Notes: generated from the sequence alone by a model not told the origin. A stretch of DNA of 64,000 nt from an uncultured Olleya sp. (GCA_947503885.1 CANNFD010000007.1:62001-126000), one strand, 5' to 3'; numbered from the stretch's first letter, positions 41,662 through 52,795 are shown. Program-made: numbers and translations.

Positions 41662-44493
41662 CTACTTTAATTCTTTTTTTAAAAATTTAGCGGTGTAACT
41701 TTTTTTATGTTTAGCAACTACTTCGGGTGTGCCCTCTACAATTACCTCTCCGCCACCTTTACCACCTTCATAACCAATATCAATGATATGATCTACGGTT
41801 TTGATAACGTCCAAATTGTGTTCAATTATTAACACCGTATTACCTTTATTTGCTAATTTGTTTAAAACAACCATTAATACTCTAATGTCTTCAAAATGAA
41901 GTCCAGTTGTAGGTTCGTCTAAAATATAAAAGGTGTTTCCGGTATCGCGTTTGCTTAGCTCTGTTGCTAGTTTAATACGTTGTGCTTCACCACCAGAAAG
42001 CGTTGTGCTTTGCTGTCCTAAGGTAATGTAACCTAAGCCAACATCTTGAATTGTTTTTAATTTTTTATGAATTTTAGGAATGTTTTCAAAAAAATCAACC
42101 CCTTCATTAATAGTCATGTCTAAAACATCACTAATGCTTTTGCCTTTATATCTAATTTCTAAGGTTTCGCGATTAAAACGTTTTCCTTGACACGTTTCAC
42201 ACTCGACATAAACATCCGGTAAAAAATTCATTTCGATAACACGTAAACCACCACCTTTACAGGTTTCGCAACGCCCACCTTTAACATTAAAACTAAAACG
42301 ACCAGGTTTATAACCACGGATTAATGCTTCTGGGATTTTAGCAAATAGGCTTCGTATCTCGTCAAAAGTTTTGGTGTATGTTGCAGGATTACTTCGTGGT
42401 GTACGACCAATTGGTGATTGGTTAATATCAATCACTTTATCAATATGTTCTAAACCTTTGATACTTTTATAAGGCATTGGTTTTTTTACACCATTAAAAT
42501 AATGTGCATTTAAAATAGGGTAGAGGGTTTCGTTTATTAATGTTGATTTACCACTACCAGAAACGCCAGTTACACCTATCATTTTTCCTAATGGAAACTT
42601 TACAGAAACGTTTTTTAAATTATTACCTGTACAACCTTTAAGCTCTAAAAAATGACCATTACCTTCACGACGCTTTTTAGGCACTTCAATTTCTTTTTTA
42701 CCATTTAAGTATTCTGCAGTTAGCGTTTTTTCTTTTAAAAGTTGTTTGGGTGTGCCTTGACTAATAATTTCTCCTCCATGTTTTCCTGCTCTTGGACCTA
42801 TATCAATAACATGATCGGCGCGCTCTATCATATCTTTATCATGCTCTACAACTATTACCGAGTTACCAATATCGCGTAACGAGACTAAGCTGTTAATTAG
42901 TTTTTCGTTATCGCGTTGGTGCAATCCAATACTGGGTTCGTCTAAAATATAAAGTACCCCAACTAATTGCGATCCAATTTGAGTGGCTAATCTAATACGT
43001 TGTGCTTCTCCACCGGATAAGGACTTAGAGCTTCGGTTTAAAGACAAATAATCTAATCCAACATCTAATAAAAATTGAAGTCGGGTATTGATTTCTTTTA
43101 TAATTTCTTCTGCAATCTTAAGTTGCGTATTTGATAATTTTTCTGGTAATTGCTTAAACCAAATTGCTAAATCGCTGATATCCTGATTGGCTAATTCTGC
43201 AATATTTTTTCCGTTAACTTTAAAATATAGTGACTCTTTTCTTAATCGTGCACCTTCGCAAACCGGACAATCAACTTTGTCCATGTAGTCTTTAGCCCAG
43301 CGTTTTAAAGATGTCGTTTCAGCATTTTTATATTGATTTTCGATAAAATTAGCGACACCTTCAAAATCAATTTTATAATCTCTAGTAATCCCTAAAGTTT
43401 TACTTTCCACAGAAAATTTTTCATTACCACCAAACATAATAACCTGTTTAGCTTCTTTTGGTATTGATTTATATGGATCGCTTAATTTAAAATTATAGCG
43501 TTCTGCAATGGTTTCAAACTGTTTAAAAATCCAACTCTTTTTTTCTGGACCATGTGGCGCTAAAGCACCTGCTTTTATGGATAATGAATCGTCAGGTACT
43601 ATTTTATTCTCATTAACCTGATATAGCGTACCAATACCATTACAATTACTGCAAGCTCCTTTTGGCGAGTTGAAAGAAAAATTGTTAGGCTCTGGATTTG
43701 GGTAAGAAATCCCAGAACTTGGGCACATTAAGCTACGACTAAAAAAACGCGCCTCTTGTGTGTCTTGATCGATAACCATAAGTACATCGTCACCATGATA
43801 CATAGCAGTATTAATGCTTTCGGTTAAACGCTTATCATTATCTACACCATCATCGATTTTTAATCTATCAATTACAATCTCAATATCATGGTTTTTATAA
43901 CGGTCAAGCTTCATGCCTTTAACCAAATCTTTGATTTCGCCATCTGTACGGACTTTTACAAAGCCTTGTTTGGCAATTTGCTCAAACAGCTCTCGATAAT
44001 GTCCTTTTCTAGAACGTACTACAGGCGCCAAAATATTTATGCGTTTGCCTTTATAGCTCTCTGTAATTAATGCTTTGATTTGCTCGTCATTATAACTGAC
44101 CATTTTTTCGCCAGTATTAAAACTGTAAGCGTCACTACCTCTTGCATATAGTAAGCGTAAAAAGTCATAAATCTCTGTTATAGTCCCGACAGTTGAACGT
44201 GGCGATTTACTAGTTGTTTTTTGCTCGATTGCAATTACAGGCGATAATCCGTCAATTTTATCAACATCAGGACGTTCTAGTCCGCCTAAAAACTGTCTTG
44301 CATACGCAGAAAAAGTTTCGATATAACGACGTTGTCCTTCAGCATAAATAGTATCAAATGCTAAAGACGATTTACCACTACCGGATAAACCAGTAATAAC
44401 CACTAGTTTTTCTCTTGGTATGGTGACATCAATATTTTTAAGGTTATGGACTCTTGCGCCTCTAACCTCTATGTTTTCTTCAAAATTACTCAT
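41662..44493 (-). CDS. uvrA: excinuclease ABC subunit A
   Basis: The damage-recognition ATPase of nucleotide excision repair, 943 residues, full length. Two ABC ATPase modules are present: Walker [15 protein letters not shown] (near residue 34) and [14 protein letters not shown] (near 644), and two LSGGEAQRI signatures. Zinc-binding Cys pairs are visible in [24 protein letters not shown] and CETCQGKR. It is transcribed alone. The 222-base gap upstream (44494-44715) contains no gene I can support. Confidence 0.97.
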   Translation of the reverse strand: MSNFEENIEVRGARVHNLKNIDVTIPREKLVVITGLSGSGKSSLAFDTIYAEGQRRYIETFSAYARQFLGGLERPDVDKIDGLSPVIAIEQKTTSKSPRSTVGTITEIYDFLRLLYARGSDAYSFNTGEKMVSYNDEQIKALITESYKGKRINILAPVVRSRKGHYRELFEQIAKQGFVKVRTDGEIKDLVKGMKLDRYKNHDIEIVIDRLKIDDGVDNDKRLTESINTAMYHGDDVLMVIDQDTQEARFFSRSLMCPSSGISYPNPEPNNFSFNSPKGACSNCNGIGTLYQVNENKIVPDDSLSIKAGALAPHGPEKKSWIFKQFETIAERYNFKLSDPYKSIPKEAKQVIMFGGNEKFSVESKTLGITRDYKIDFEGVANFIENQYKNAETTSLKRWAKDYMDKVDCPVCEGARLRKESLYFKVNGKNIAELANQDISDLAIWFKQLPEKLSNTQLKIAEEIIKEINTRLQFLLDVGLDYLSLNRSSKSLSGGEAQRIRLATQIGSQLVGVLYILDEPSIGLHQRDNEKLINSLVSLRDIGNSVIVVEHDKDMIERADHVIDIGPRAGKHGGEIISQGTPKQLLKEKTLTAEYLNGKKEIEVPKKRREGNGHFLELKGCTGNNLKNVSVKFPLGKMIGVTGVSGSGKSTLINETLYPILNAHYFNGVKKPMPYKSIKGLEHIDKVIDINQSPIGRTPRSNPATYTKTFDEIRSLFAKIPEALIRGYKPGRFSFNVKGGRCETCKGGGLRVIEMNFLPDVYVECETCQGKRFNRETLEIRYKGKSISDVLDMTINEGVDFFENIPKIHKKLKTIQDVGLGYITLGQQSTTLSGGEAQRIKLATELSKRDTGNTFYILDEPTTGLHFEDIRVLMVVLNKLANKGNTVLIIEHNLDVIKTVDHIIDIGYEGGKGGGEVIVEGTPEVVAKHKKSYTAKFLKKELK

Positions 44494-44715
44494 TGCATTT
44501 TAGTATTTTTGCCCAGAAATAGACAAAGCTGTAAAGATACGCATTTTGTAGTTCTTTTAGAAATAGAGTTAGTTAGGATTTTATTAATTTTTAGCCTCTT
44601 CTTACAAAGTACTAATGTTAATAAGTTTGAAGATGTATTATTGTTTAAATATTTGAATATTAGTTATTTGTGAAAATGATTTGTTTGAAGAGAGCCAAAT
44701 GAATATTACTATTTA

Positions 44716-45429
44716 TTATTTACTACCTATAACGTCACCCATATTTAGACCAAAAAATAATAGTTTATGATGTGTTGGCAATTGTGCACCACTTTGGGTT
44801 GTTTTCCAATCACTCCAACTAGCTTCCAATCCTCCGATTGGTAAAATTTTAACCCACATTTTAAACTTTGTAGGTTTGTAATTTTCATCCAAGATCCAAA
44901 GGTAGGAATCGCCAGGTGTTGTGCCTCCAGATGTGTAAGTTACTAGTAGGGCGTCTTTATTGTTATGTTTTACTATGCTTCTTGTGGTGCCCTTATCAAA
45001 CACTTTATATGGAGCAACTAACCAAAATGAATCGTTATTAAAATAGTCTGTAGCTGTTTTAATTAGCGCTACGCTTTTTTCATTGTGAATTCTAAAATTA
45101 TGGATGTAGGTTAGGCTTTTGGAAGGGTCATTAAGGTTTAAGTCTACTTTGTATTCTTTCCAGTTAACCTCGCAAATATTATTTTTTTTATCCCATTTGT
45201 AATGGTGTTTACGCCTAAAAGTCCATTCGATAGTATTAGTTGCTTTATAGGCATCTGCGTTTAATGCTATCAGCATTTTATGAGCTAAAATATCTGCCTT
45301 TTCTGTTTGATTGCCAATAGGTAAATCCTCGTTATATTTAAAATAAACAAAACCAAAAAAGAGCAAGCTTGGTAACGTTATAAAAATGATTACTCCGGCT
45401 ATTATTTTTAATATTTTTTTTAGTTTCAT
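44716..45429 (-). CDS. hypothetical protein with N-terminal membrane anchor
   Basis: One membrane helix (residues 10-31) is followed by a soluble, probably periplasmic domain of about 200 residues. The domain is rich in Trp and aromatic residues (WTFRRKHHYKWDKK, FWLVAPYKVFDKG, YTSGGTTPGDSYLWI). The pattern is reminiscent of LolA/LolB-like or lipoprotein-carrier folds, in which a beta sheet binds lipid, but I cannot confirm a family. It lies 51 nt downstream of the GGT gene on the same strand and may be in its transcript. Confidence 0.65.
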   Translation of the reverse strand: MKLKKILKIIAGVIIFITLPSLLFFGFVYFKYNEDLPIGNQTEKADILAHKMLIALNADAYKATNTIEWTFRRKHHYKWDKKNNICEVNWKEYKVDLNLNDPSKSLTYIHNFRIHNEKSVALIKTATDYFNNDSFWLVAPYKVFDKGTTRSIVKHNNKDALLVTYTSGGTTPGDSYLWILDENYKPTKFKMWVKILPIGGLEASWSDWKTTQSGAQLPTHHKLLFFGLNMGDVIGSK

Positions 45430-45480
45430 TTTGTGTAATTATAAGTGTTAAACGCTAATTTTGATGCTAAATTGTGTTTG

Positions 45481-47160
45481 CTAAAAGCCAACCGCAGCAT
45501 CATCACCACGTCTATCTGCGCCACCTTCTAATTGTCCGTTTTCTAAAACTAAAATACCATCAACCTTACCAATTACATCAGCATTTTCTTCATTAATAGT
45601 ATAACCTTTAGCTTTTAGTTGTTCTATTAATTCTTTTGAAAAAGAGTCAGGTTCCATTCTGATCTCATCAGGTAACCATTGGTGATGAAACCTTGGCGCA
45701 TTTACCGCTTCTTGCATTGTCATATCATATTCGTGAACATTTAATATGGTTTGCATAACCGACGTTATAATTGTTGAGCCTCCTGGAGTGCCTAAAGTCA
45801 TGTATAATTGTCCGTTTTTTTCTACTATAGTTGGAGTCATCGAGCTTAACATACGTTTTTCTGGAAGAATTGCATTAGCTTCTGCACCAACTAAACCATA
45901 TACATTTGGTACGCCTGGTTTACTTGAAAAGTCATCCATTTCGTTATTAAAAAAGAAGCCTAGCTCATCACTATATAATTTTGAACCATATCCTGAATTT
46001 AAGGTTGTAGTCACTGCAATAGCGTTTCCAAATTGATCTACAATAGAGTAGTGTGTGGTCTCGTCACTTTCAATTATTTGTACTTTTCCATGAGAAACAG
46101 CTGTTGATGGAGTTGCTTTGTCAAAAGAAAAATCAGCCATTCTGTTTTTTAAATAGGTATCACTTAATAACTCATTTTGTGGGATATTAACAAAATCAGG
46201 ATCCCCTAAATAATGACTTCTGTCAGCGTAGGCACGACGCTCTGCTTCGGTAATAACCTGAATTGCTTTAAGCGAGTTATGTCCAAATTCATCTAACTTA
46301 AAATCTTCTACTTGGGTTAAGATTTGAGCTAAACATATTCCGCCACTTGAAGGAGGAGACATGGATATAACGGTTAGGTTGTCATACTCAAAAGTGATTG
46401 GTTTACGCCATTTAGCTTCATAGCTAGCTAAGTCATCAATTGTAATAATTCCGCCATTATCTTGTATAAAAGCAGCCAGTTTTTTTGCAGTTTCGCCTTT
46501 ATAAAACTCGTCACGACCGTTAATCATTATAGCTTCTAAGGTATTTGCTAAATTAGGTTGTTTAATGGTGTCGTTAGCTTTCCATTTTTTGCTAAAAAGG
46601 ATTGGGTTTTTATTAGTTTTTAAAAAATCATTTCTTTTATCTTCTAAAACTAGTTGGTCTTTTTTAGTAATTACATACCCTTGTTTTGCTAAGTCTATTA
46701 CTGGTTGCATAATGGTTTCAATTGGTAGTGTGCCAAACTTTTCATGGACTTCAAACAATCCAGCTATTGCACCTGGAACACCAACTGCTAAAGCGCCTTT
46801 TGTACTTAATCCCGGAATGACGTTACCTAAGCTGTCCAAATACATGTTTTTTGTAGCTAATTTGGGTGCTTTTTCGCGATAGTCTAAAGCACCAATGCTA
46901 CCATCTTCTAGGCGATACACCATAAAACCACCACCGCCAATATTGCCTGCATAGGGATAGCAAACTGCTAATGCTAAATCTGTAGCAATCATAGCATCAA
47001 ATACGTTTCCGCCTTGTTTTAAAATAGCTGTGCCAATTTTTGAAGCTTCCGCTCTAGCAGAAACAACTATTGCTTTTTTAGCAATAAGACCGCGTTTGTT
47101 ATCTTTTTTACAGCTAATTAATGTAATAGATAATAGTAATAATAGTACAGTTTTTTTCAT
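45481..47160 (-). CDS. ggt: gamma-glutamyltransferase, lipoprotein form
   Basis: This Ntn-hydrolase cleaves the gamma-glutamyl bond of glutathione and transfers or hydrolyses the glutamyl group. The precursor self-cleaves before the catalytic Thr, here T369 in ETTHYSIVD. Other motifs are GNIGGGGFMVYR in the large subunit, and SSGYGSKL-like NSGYGSKLY and GTPGGSTI in the small subunit. A lipoprotein signal (LISC, Cys17) suggests envelope anchoring. It begins 1 nt after the AcpH-like stop, so the two are coupled. Confidence 0.95.
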   Translation of the reverse strand: MKKTVLLLLLSITLISCKKDNKRGLIAKKAIVVSARAEASKIGTAILKQGGNVFDAMIATDLALAVCYPYAGNIGGGGFMVYRLEDGSIGALDYREKAPKLATKNMYLDSLGNVIPGLSTKGALAVGVPGAIAGLFEVHEKFGTLPIETIMQPVIDLAKQGYVITKKDQLVLEDKRNDFLKTNKNPILFSKKWKANDTIKQPNLANTLEAIMINGRDEFYKGETAKKLAAFIQDNGGIITIDDLASYEAKWRKPITFEYDNLTVISMSPPSSGGICLAQILTQVEDFKLDEFGHNSLKAIQVITEAERRAYADRSHYLGDPDFVNIPQNELLSDTYLKNRMADFSFDKATPSTAVSHGKVQIIESDETTHYSIVDQFGNAIAVTTTLNSGYGSKLYSDELGFFFNNEMDDFSSKPGVPNVYGLVGAEANAILPEKRMLSSMTPTIVEKNGQLYMTLGTPGGSTIITSVMQTILNVHEYDMTMQEAVNAPRFHHQWLPDEIRMEPDSFSKELIEQLKAKGYTINEENADVIGKVDGILVLENGQLEGGADRRGDDAAVGF

Positions 47161-47161
47161 A

Positions 47162-47755
47162 TTATTTAGATTGTAATGCGACTAAAGTTTTATTTGAAAA
47201 CTCATTTAACTCATCAAAAAAACTAGTAAATTCAGCTTCAAACTCTTGATAAAACTCTTCTAACTCGTTAACAGCTAGATTCATTTTAGAGCGGTTTTGG
47301 GTGCGTTTATTCATGCCTTCTAAAACTTTTGTAATTCCTTCAATAGTAGCGTAGCTTAATAACCAATTGTCTTTTAAAAGATAGGGAGTTATTTTTTGAA
47401 TTCTAGTTGGAAGTATTTCAAAATTATCTTCTAAAATGGTATAAAAATCATCAACATATTTTGCTAAAGGTACATCAGAGTATTTTGACCAGTTTTTAGC
47501 TAGGTAATGATCGTATAAAATGTCGACAATCACACCAGAGTAATGTCCGTAGTTTTTATGAAGTCTTTTTGTGCTTTTTCTAACCGTAGGATGTGCATCC
47601 GTAAAGGTATCTATTTGGCGATGTAATAAAATTCCTGTTTGTATATCTTTAGGGTAATCGTTATATTTTTTACCTTTTATTCCATCTGCAATAAAGTTAC
47701 CAATGGTTATCATTTTATTATTTCCGGAAAGATAAATGTGAGCAAGAAAATTCAT
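47162..47755 (-). CDS. acyl carrier protein phosphodiesterase-like (AcpH/DUF479)
   Basis: This is a member of the AcpH family, which in E. coli removes the phosphopantetheine group from acyl carrier protein. It is an all-helical HD-like protein of 197 residues. Signature features are the start MNFLAHIYLSG, NFIADGIKG, GILLHRQIDTFTDAHP and the DILYDHYLAKNW metal-site segment. It is the first gene of a minus-strand pair with ggt and is divergent from the acyltransferase gene. Family membership is firm; the physiological substrate in Bacteroidetes is uncertain. Confidence 0.9.
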   Translation of the reverse strand: MNFLAHIYLSGNNKMITIGNFIADGIKGKKYNDYPKDIQTGILLHRQIDTFTDAHPTVRKSTKRLHKNYGHYSGVIVDILYDHYLAKNWSKYSDVPLAKYVDDFYTILEDNFEILPTRIQKITPYLLKDNWLLSYATIEGITKVLEGMNKRTQNRSKMNLAVNELEEFYQEFEAEFTSFFDELNEFSNKTLVALQSK

Positions 47756-47795
47756 CTTATAAATATATGTATTTTTACCCTTTAAACTATATAAT

Positions 47796-48866
47796 TTGAT
47801 TCGATTACCTAATTTAGATGTATTACGTTTTGTGTTAGCAAGCTTAGTGGTGTTTTTTCATTTGCCACAATTGTGTCGTAATCAGGGACTTCCTTATTTT
47901 TTAGATGCTCCTATTTTTAATCGTGGTGTTGAAGCAGTCTATATGTTTTTTGTGCTAAGTGGATTTTTAATTATCAAAACAATCTATACAGCAAAACAAA
48001 ACGGAGCATTTTCTATCCGTAAGTTTTACATTAGACGAATATTAAGAATTTTTCCACTGTATTATTTAATAGTCATTTTTGGTTTTATTTTTTATTGGGT
48101 TTTATTACCACAATTAGGGATAGCTTTTCAAAATGATTACCAGTTATTAGACGGAGTATTATTAACTAGTTTTTTCTTACCTAATGTCTTTGCAAAACTT
48201 TATATGCCAGGAGGGATTTTAGAAGTTTTATGGTCTATTGGTATCGAGGAGCAATTTTATATTATTGTTGCACCATTACTTTTTTTGGTTAACAAAAACA
48301 GAATTTTACTATTTTTAATTGCTTTTACAGGCTTATATTTTGTTGTATTTCATTTAGAGGTGTTTCAATTTTTAAAGCATTTTAGCATGGTGTTTTTCTT
48401 TTTGTTTTTTGGTGGGATTATAGCGGTTTTAGAAGAAAAAAAGCATTTAGAGTTTCTTAAAAAAACTATGCTAATCCCTATGTTGATTATAGTTTTAACA
48501 GTTTTGTTTTTTACTACTTCAATATTACATTTCGATTCATTAGTGTTATTTAACCTGTCCGCAATGGTGCTATTTGGTTTGTTTATACACACGCTAGCAC
48601 ATAATAATTTTGGAATTGAAATTAAGAATAAAGCCTTAAATTATTTAGGACAAATATCTTATGGTTTATATATGTTTCATGTTATCGCATTAAACGCTGT
48701 AGTTTTCTTATTTTTGAAGCTTCAAATGGAGATTGTAATTAATGATTTGTTAGTCATAGTCTTAATTTTTATATTAACTTTTGCATTAACTATTATAATG
48801 GCACATGTGTCTTATAAATATTTTGAAACCTATTTTTTAAAACTTAAAAACAAATTTAGAGAATGA
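47796..48866 (+). CDS. acyltransferase family 3 membrane protein
   Basis: An integral membrane acyltransferase (OafA/NodX-like) with about ten membrane helices in 356 residues. The N-terminus RLPNLDVLRFVLASLVVFFH contains the conserved Arg-x10-His arrangement, and SIGIEEQFYII and ISYGLYMFHV are typical. It adds acetyl or other acyl groups to surface sugars or lipids. The start is a TTG (47796) giving the conserved MIRLPNLD; no ATG is available. It overlaps glmM by 4 bp (ATGA), so the two are cotranscribed. The acceptor is unknown. Confidence 0.9.
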   Translation: MIRLPNLDVLRFVLASLVVFFHLPQLCRNQGLPYFLDAPIFNRGVEAVYMFFVLSGFLIIKTIYTAKQNGAFSIRKFYIRRILRIFPLYYLIVIFGFIFYWVLLPQLGIAFQNDYQLLDGVLLTSFFLPNVFAKLYMPGGILEVLWSIGIEEQFYIIVAPLLFLVNKNRILLFLIAFTGLYFVVFHLEVFQFLKHFSMVFFFLFFGGIIAVLEEKKHLEFLKKTMLIPMLIIVLTVLFFTTSILHFDSLVLFNLSAMVLFGLFIHTLAHNNFGIEIKNKALNYLGQISYGLYMFHVIALNAVVFLFLKLQMEIVINDLLVIVLIFILTFALTIIMAHVSYKYFETYFLKLKNKFRE

Positions 48867-50251
48867 CACTTATAAAATCTATATCAGGAATAAGAGGTAC
48901 TATTGGTGGAGCTGTTGGCGATAACCTGACACCAATAGACGCAGTTAAATTTGCAGCTGCTTATGGGACATGGTTAAAACAGCAACGTGATAAAACCAAC
49001 TATAAGGTTGTGGTTGGTCGCGATGCGCGTTTATCTGGAGATATGATTCAAAATCTGGTAATGAATACCTTAGTTGGACTTGGTATTGATGTGGTGGATT
49101 TAGGTTTGTCAACAACACCAACAGTAGAAATTGCTGTACCAATGGAACATGCTGATGGTGGGATTATATTAACAGCAAGTCACAACCCAAAACAATGGAA
49201 TGCTTTAAAATTGCTTAATGCTAAAGGCGAATTTTTAGATGGAGCAGAGGGACAAAAGATTTTAGAAATAGCAGAATCTGATGCTATGACTTTTGCCGAA
49301 GTTGACGATATAGGTAAAATTACTGTAAATGATGCCTACATAGATATCCATATTGATGAAGTTTTAGAGCTAGAATACGTAAATCAAAAAGCTATCGAAA
49401 ACGCAAATTTTAAAGTAGTTGTGGATGGAGTAAATAGTACTGGAGGGATTGCTATCCCGTTATTATTAGAGCGTTTAGGTGTTGAAGCTGTAAAACTGTA
49501 CTGTGATCCAACAGGGCATTTTCCTCATAACCCAGAACCGCTTAAGGAGCATTTAGGTGATTTGTCTAATGAAGTTAAAAAGCATAATGCTGATTTTGGA
49601 ATTGTAGTTGATCCTGATGTTGATAGATTAGCTTTTATGGATGAAAATGGCGAAATGTTTGGAGAAGAGTATACTCTAGTAGCCTGTGCAGATTGGGTTT
49701 TATCTCATAACCCTGGTAATACAGTTAGTAATATGAGCTCTACCAGAGCATTACGTGATGTTACAGAAAAACACGGAGGTACTTATGAGGCGTCTGCAGT
49801 TGGAGAAGTAAATGTTGTGACCTTAATGAAAAAAAATAATGCTGTAATCGGAGGAGAAGGTAATGGAGGGATAATTTACCCAGCATCACATTACGGTCGT
49901 GACGCCTTAGTTGGTGTAGCGTTGTTTTTAAGCTTATTAGCAGAAAGAAAAATTAGTGTCAGCGAGTTGCGTAAAACGTATACAAGTTACTTTATGAGTA
50001 AAAAGAAAATACAATTAACACCAACATTAGACGTAGATGCTATTTTAAAAGCAATGGAAGAAAAATATAGTAATGAAGACTTAACCACTATTGACGGTGT
50101 AAAAATTGATTTTGCTGAAAGTTGGGCACACTTACGTAAAAGTAATACAGAGCCAATAATTAGAATTTATACCGAAGCTAAAAGCCAAACCGAAGCTGAT
50201 AATTTAGCAGATAAAATTATAGCAGAAATCAAACAAATAGCAAATATTTAG
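48863..50251 (+). CDS. glmM: phosphoglucosamine mutase
   Basis: Converts glucosamine-6-phosphate to glucosamine-1-phosphate for peptidoglycan and LPS precursor synthesis. It is an alpha-D-phosphohexomutase with active Ser106 in TASHNPKQWN, metal loop DPDVDRL, sugar-binding GEGNGGIIYP and C-terminal phosphate-binding RKSNTEPIIRIY. At 462 residues it is of normal length. The Bacteroidetes enzyme could also act as phosphomannomutase/phosphoglucomutase, but the sequence features favour GlmM. It is coupled to the upstream acyltransferase by a 4-bp overlap. Confidence 0.88.
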   Translation: MTLIKSISGIRGTIGGAVGDNLTPIDAVKFAAAYGTWLKQQRDKTNYKVVVGRDARLSGDMIQNLVMNTLVGLGIDVVDLGLSTTPTVEIAVPMEHADGGIILTASHNPKQWNALKLLNAKGEFLDGAEGQKILEIAESDAMTFAEVDDIGKITVNDAYIDIHIDEVLELEYVNQKAIENANFKVVVDGVNSTGGIAIPLLLERLGVEAVKLYCDPTGHFPHNPEPLKEHLGDLSNEVKKHNADFGIVVDPDVDRLAFMDENGEMFGEEYTLVACADWVLSHNPGNTVSNMSSTRALRDVTEKHGGTYEASAVGEVNVVTLMKKNNAVIGGEGNGGIIYPASHYGRDALVGVALFLSLLAERKISVSELRKTYTSYFMSKKKIQLTPTLDVDAILKAMEEKYSNEDLTTIDGVKIDFAESWAHLRKSNTEPIIRIYTEAKSQTEADNLADKIIAEIKQIANI

Positions 50252-50278
50252 TATTTTAAGCTTAACAATTAATTAGTT

Positions 50279-51778
50279 ATGTACGTTACAAAAGCAAAAA
50301 GAACCGAAAAGTCAAAATTAGAAGCTTATTTTTCTCAATTTAGACATCATATTGTAGGTATAGATCAAGAGTTTGAATCTCCTTACGGAAATCAAAAAAT
50401 GATTTATACAGATTGGACAGCTTCAGGACGGTTATATAGACCAATTGAAGACAAATTACTAAATCAATTTGGACCATTTGTAGCCAACACACATACCGAA
50501 ACGACTGTGTCTGGTACAGCTATGACTAATGCGTATCACAAAGCTAGACTAATAATAAAAAAGCATGTTAACACTAATGCAGACGATGTTTTAATTGTTG
50601 CAGGAAACGGTATGACCGGTGTCGTAAATAAATTTCAAAGAATTTTAGGATTGAAGATTCCTGAAAACCTAAGAAAATTTACCACTATACCGGAAGAGGT
50701 TAGACCTGTTGTGTTTATTACACACATGGAGCATCACTCAAATCAAACCTCATGGCTAGAAACTATGGCAAGGGTAGAAGTGATTCCAGCTGGTGATGAC
50801 GGCTTATTTAGCTTAGATAATTTAGAAATTCTTTTAGAAAAATATAAAGATTGTCCATTAAAAATAGCTTCGGTAACAGGAGGTAGTAATGTGACAGGGA
50901 TTCAAACACCATATCATAAAATAGCAAAACTAATGCATCAAAATGGAGGTGTTTGTTTTGTTGATTTTGCATGTTCTGCACCATATGTAGATATTAATAT
51001 GCATCCAGAGGATGAAGAGGAAGCTTTAGATGCTATTTTCTTTTCTCCTCATAAATTTTTAGGTGGACCTGGCACTTCGGGTGTTTTAGTATTTAATAAA
51101 AAATTATACAAAAACATGATTCCCGATTGTCCTGGAGGAGGTACCGTAAGTTGGACTAACCCTTGGGGAGAGCATAAATACATCGATAATATTGAAGACA
51201 GAGAAGATGGTGGTACACCAGGTTTTTTACAAACTATAAAAACAGCTTTAGCTGTGAAGCTTAAAGAGCAAATGGGTGTAAAAAACATGTTGGATAGAGA
51301 GCATGAATTAATACATCAAGTATTTTCTAATCTTGGAGATGTAGATAATATTAAAATCTTAGCAGGAGACCACAAAGACCGTTTAGGGGTAGTGTCTTTT
51401 TATATTGATAATTTACATTTTAATTTAGGTGTTAAATTGTTAAACGACAAATTTGGAATTCAGACTCGTGGCGGGTGTAGCTGTGCAGGTACTTATGGGC
51501 ATTATCTACTGCATGTAGACCAAGAGCAATCTAATAGTTTAATTAACGAAATCTCTTTAGGAGACTTAATACGTAAACCAGGTTGGATACGTATGTCTAT
51601 ACATCCAACGACTACTTGTGATGAGATAGATTATGTTTGTGAAAGCATAATAGCATTAGCAGAAAACCATGAAGAATGGGCTAAAGACTATGAGTATAAT
51701 AAAGCTAATAATGAATTTATACACAAGACTTTTGTACCAAAAAACGGAGTAAAAGTTAATGATTGGTTTGAGCTGTAA
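50279..51778 (+). CDS. class V aminotransferase, cysteine-desulfurase-like
   Basis: A PLP enzyme of 499 residues. The PLP Lys is K259 in FFSPHKFLGGPGTSG. The N-terminal YTDWTASGRLYRPIED, VAGNGMTGVVNK and VFITHMEHHSNQTSW segments and the late TRGGCSCAGTYGHY match the class V/SufS-like fold. The Cys-rich GGCSCAG loop resembles the catalytic-Cys region of desulfurases. No suf or isc partner genes are nearby, so its substrate is unclear. It follows glmM by 27 nt and could be read from the same promoter. A strong terminator follows. Confidence 0.85.
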   Translation: MYVTKAKRTEKSKLEAYFSQFRHHIVGIDQEFESPYGNQKMIYTDWTASGRLYRPIEDKLLNQFGPFVANTHTETTVSGTAMTNAYHKARLIIKKHVNTNADDVLIVAGNGMTGVVNKFQRILGLKIPENLRKFTTIPEEVRPVVFITHMEHHSNQTSWLETMARVEVIPAGDDGLFSLDNLEILLEKYKDCPLKIASVTGGSNVTGIQTPYHKIAKLMHQNGGVCFVDFACSAPYVDINMHPEDEEEALDAIFFSPHKFLGGPGTSGVLVFNKKLYKNMIPDCPGGGTVSWTNPWGEHKYIDNIEDREDGGTPGFLQTIKTALAVKLKEQMGVKNMLDREHELIHQVFSNLGDVDNIKILAGDHKDRLGVVSFYIDNLHFNLGVKLLNDKFGIQTRGGCSCAGTYGHYLLHVDQEQSNSLINEISLGDLIRKPGWIRMSIHPTTTCDEIDYVCESIIALAENHEEWAKDYEYNKANNEFIHKTFVPKNGVKVNDWFEL

Positions 51779-51840
51779 TTAAACGTAGCTAATAGTCATT
51801 AATTTAATATAAACTTACACATATATTTAATATTTAAAAA

Positions 51841-51873
51841 GCCTCACAATTTTAAAATTGTGAGGCTTTTTTG
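51841..51873. terminator. bidirectional Rho-independent terminator
   Basis: A perfect 10-bp stem (GCCTCACAAT/ATTGTGAGGC, 51841-51850 and 51857-51866) has five A before it and six T after it. It separates the convergent aminotransferase and acyltransferase genes. Confidence 0.88.
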
Positions 51874-51889
51874 TTTTTTGTAGATGTCT

Positions 51890-52780
51890 TTATTTAAAAT
51901 CTTCAGCAGTTTTACCGCGATGTTTCCAACGTTTGTGTGTCCATAAATAATATTGTGGTGCTTCGTAAATTTGTTGTTCAACTAATTTAAAAAAGGCGTC
52001 TGTAATTTCGTAGTCTTTAAAATCGTTAGGGTGTTTTGCTAATGTTGTAAAAGTGGTTTCGTAGTATCCTCTTTTAATTCGCTTTACAGCAAAATAAACC
52101 ACGGTCATGTCTAATTGTTTAGCAAGCATTTCGGCTCCAGTATGTGCAGGAACATTAATACCCATAAAGTCTAACCAATGGTGTGCTTTCCAGGGTTTAG
52201 GGCTTTGGTCAGACACAAAACCATTAATAGTTAACTCGCCATTTTCCTTAGCTTCCTGTAATGTGCTAAACGTTTCTTTAGTTGTTATAAGGTACGAGTT
52301 GTATTTTGCTCTAATTCGTTTAACTAATTTGTCAAAATACTTGTTTTCTAGCCTTTTATATACCGCATATCCTTTATGTTTAACATGGTTTTGTAAAATA
52401 AAAATCCACTCCCAACTGCCATAATGTGCACACATTAATATAATGCTTCTGTTAGTTTTTTCGTATTGATTTATCTCTTCAACGTTAGCAAATGTCATGC
52501 GTTTTAACATCTGTTTTTCAGAGATTGTTAAAGACTTTATCGCTTCAACAACCATATCACATAAATGATGATAGAATTTTTTAGTAATCTCCTTAATTTC
52601 AGCTTCAGATTTCTCTGGAAACACAAGATTTAGGTTTTCTTTCACTGTTTTTTTTCTGTAACCAATTATATGGTAGATTAAAAAATATAATCCATCAGAA
52701 AACGCATATAAAAGTTTAAATGGAAGAATTGAAATCAACCATAAAAAAGGATAAATTAAAATATAGGCTAATAATTGCAT
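51890..52780 (-). CDS. LpxL/HtrB-family lysophospholipid acyltransferase
   Basis: A membrane-bound acyltransferase of the lipid A secondary acylation family, 296 residues. One N-terminal membrane segment (about 5-35) is followed by the catalytic HxxxxE motif in CAHYGSWEW, then FVSDQSPKP and the GAEMLAKQ region. The C-terminus YYLWTHKRWKHR is typical of LpxL/LpxM proteins. It probably adds an acyl chain to lipid A or a related lipid at the cytoplasmic face of the inner membrane. It is divergent from the rhomboid gene with overlapping promoters. Confidence 0.9.
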   Translation of the reverse strand: MQLLAYILIYPFLWLISILPFKLLYAFSDGLYFLIYHIIGYRKKTVKENLNLVFPEKSEAEIKEITKKFYHHLCDMVVEAIKSLTISEKQMLKRMTFANVEEINQYEKTNRSIILMCAHYGSWEWIFILQNHVKHKGYAVYKRLENKYFDKLVKRIRAKYNSYLITTKETFSTLQEAKENGELTINGFVSDQSPKPWKAHHWLDFMGINVPAHTGAEMLAKQLDMTVVYFAVKRIKRGYYETTFTTLAKHPNDFKDYEITDAFFKLVEQQIYEAPQYYLWTHKRWKHRGKTAEDFK

Positions 52781-52795
52781 GAATACTTGTTAGTT

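Noticed and set aside
44446-44673. 75-codon plus-strand frame in the gap upstream of uvrA
   Set aside because: It overlaps the uvrA start in antisense and shows no family features or promoter; the gap of 222 bases is left without a gene.
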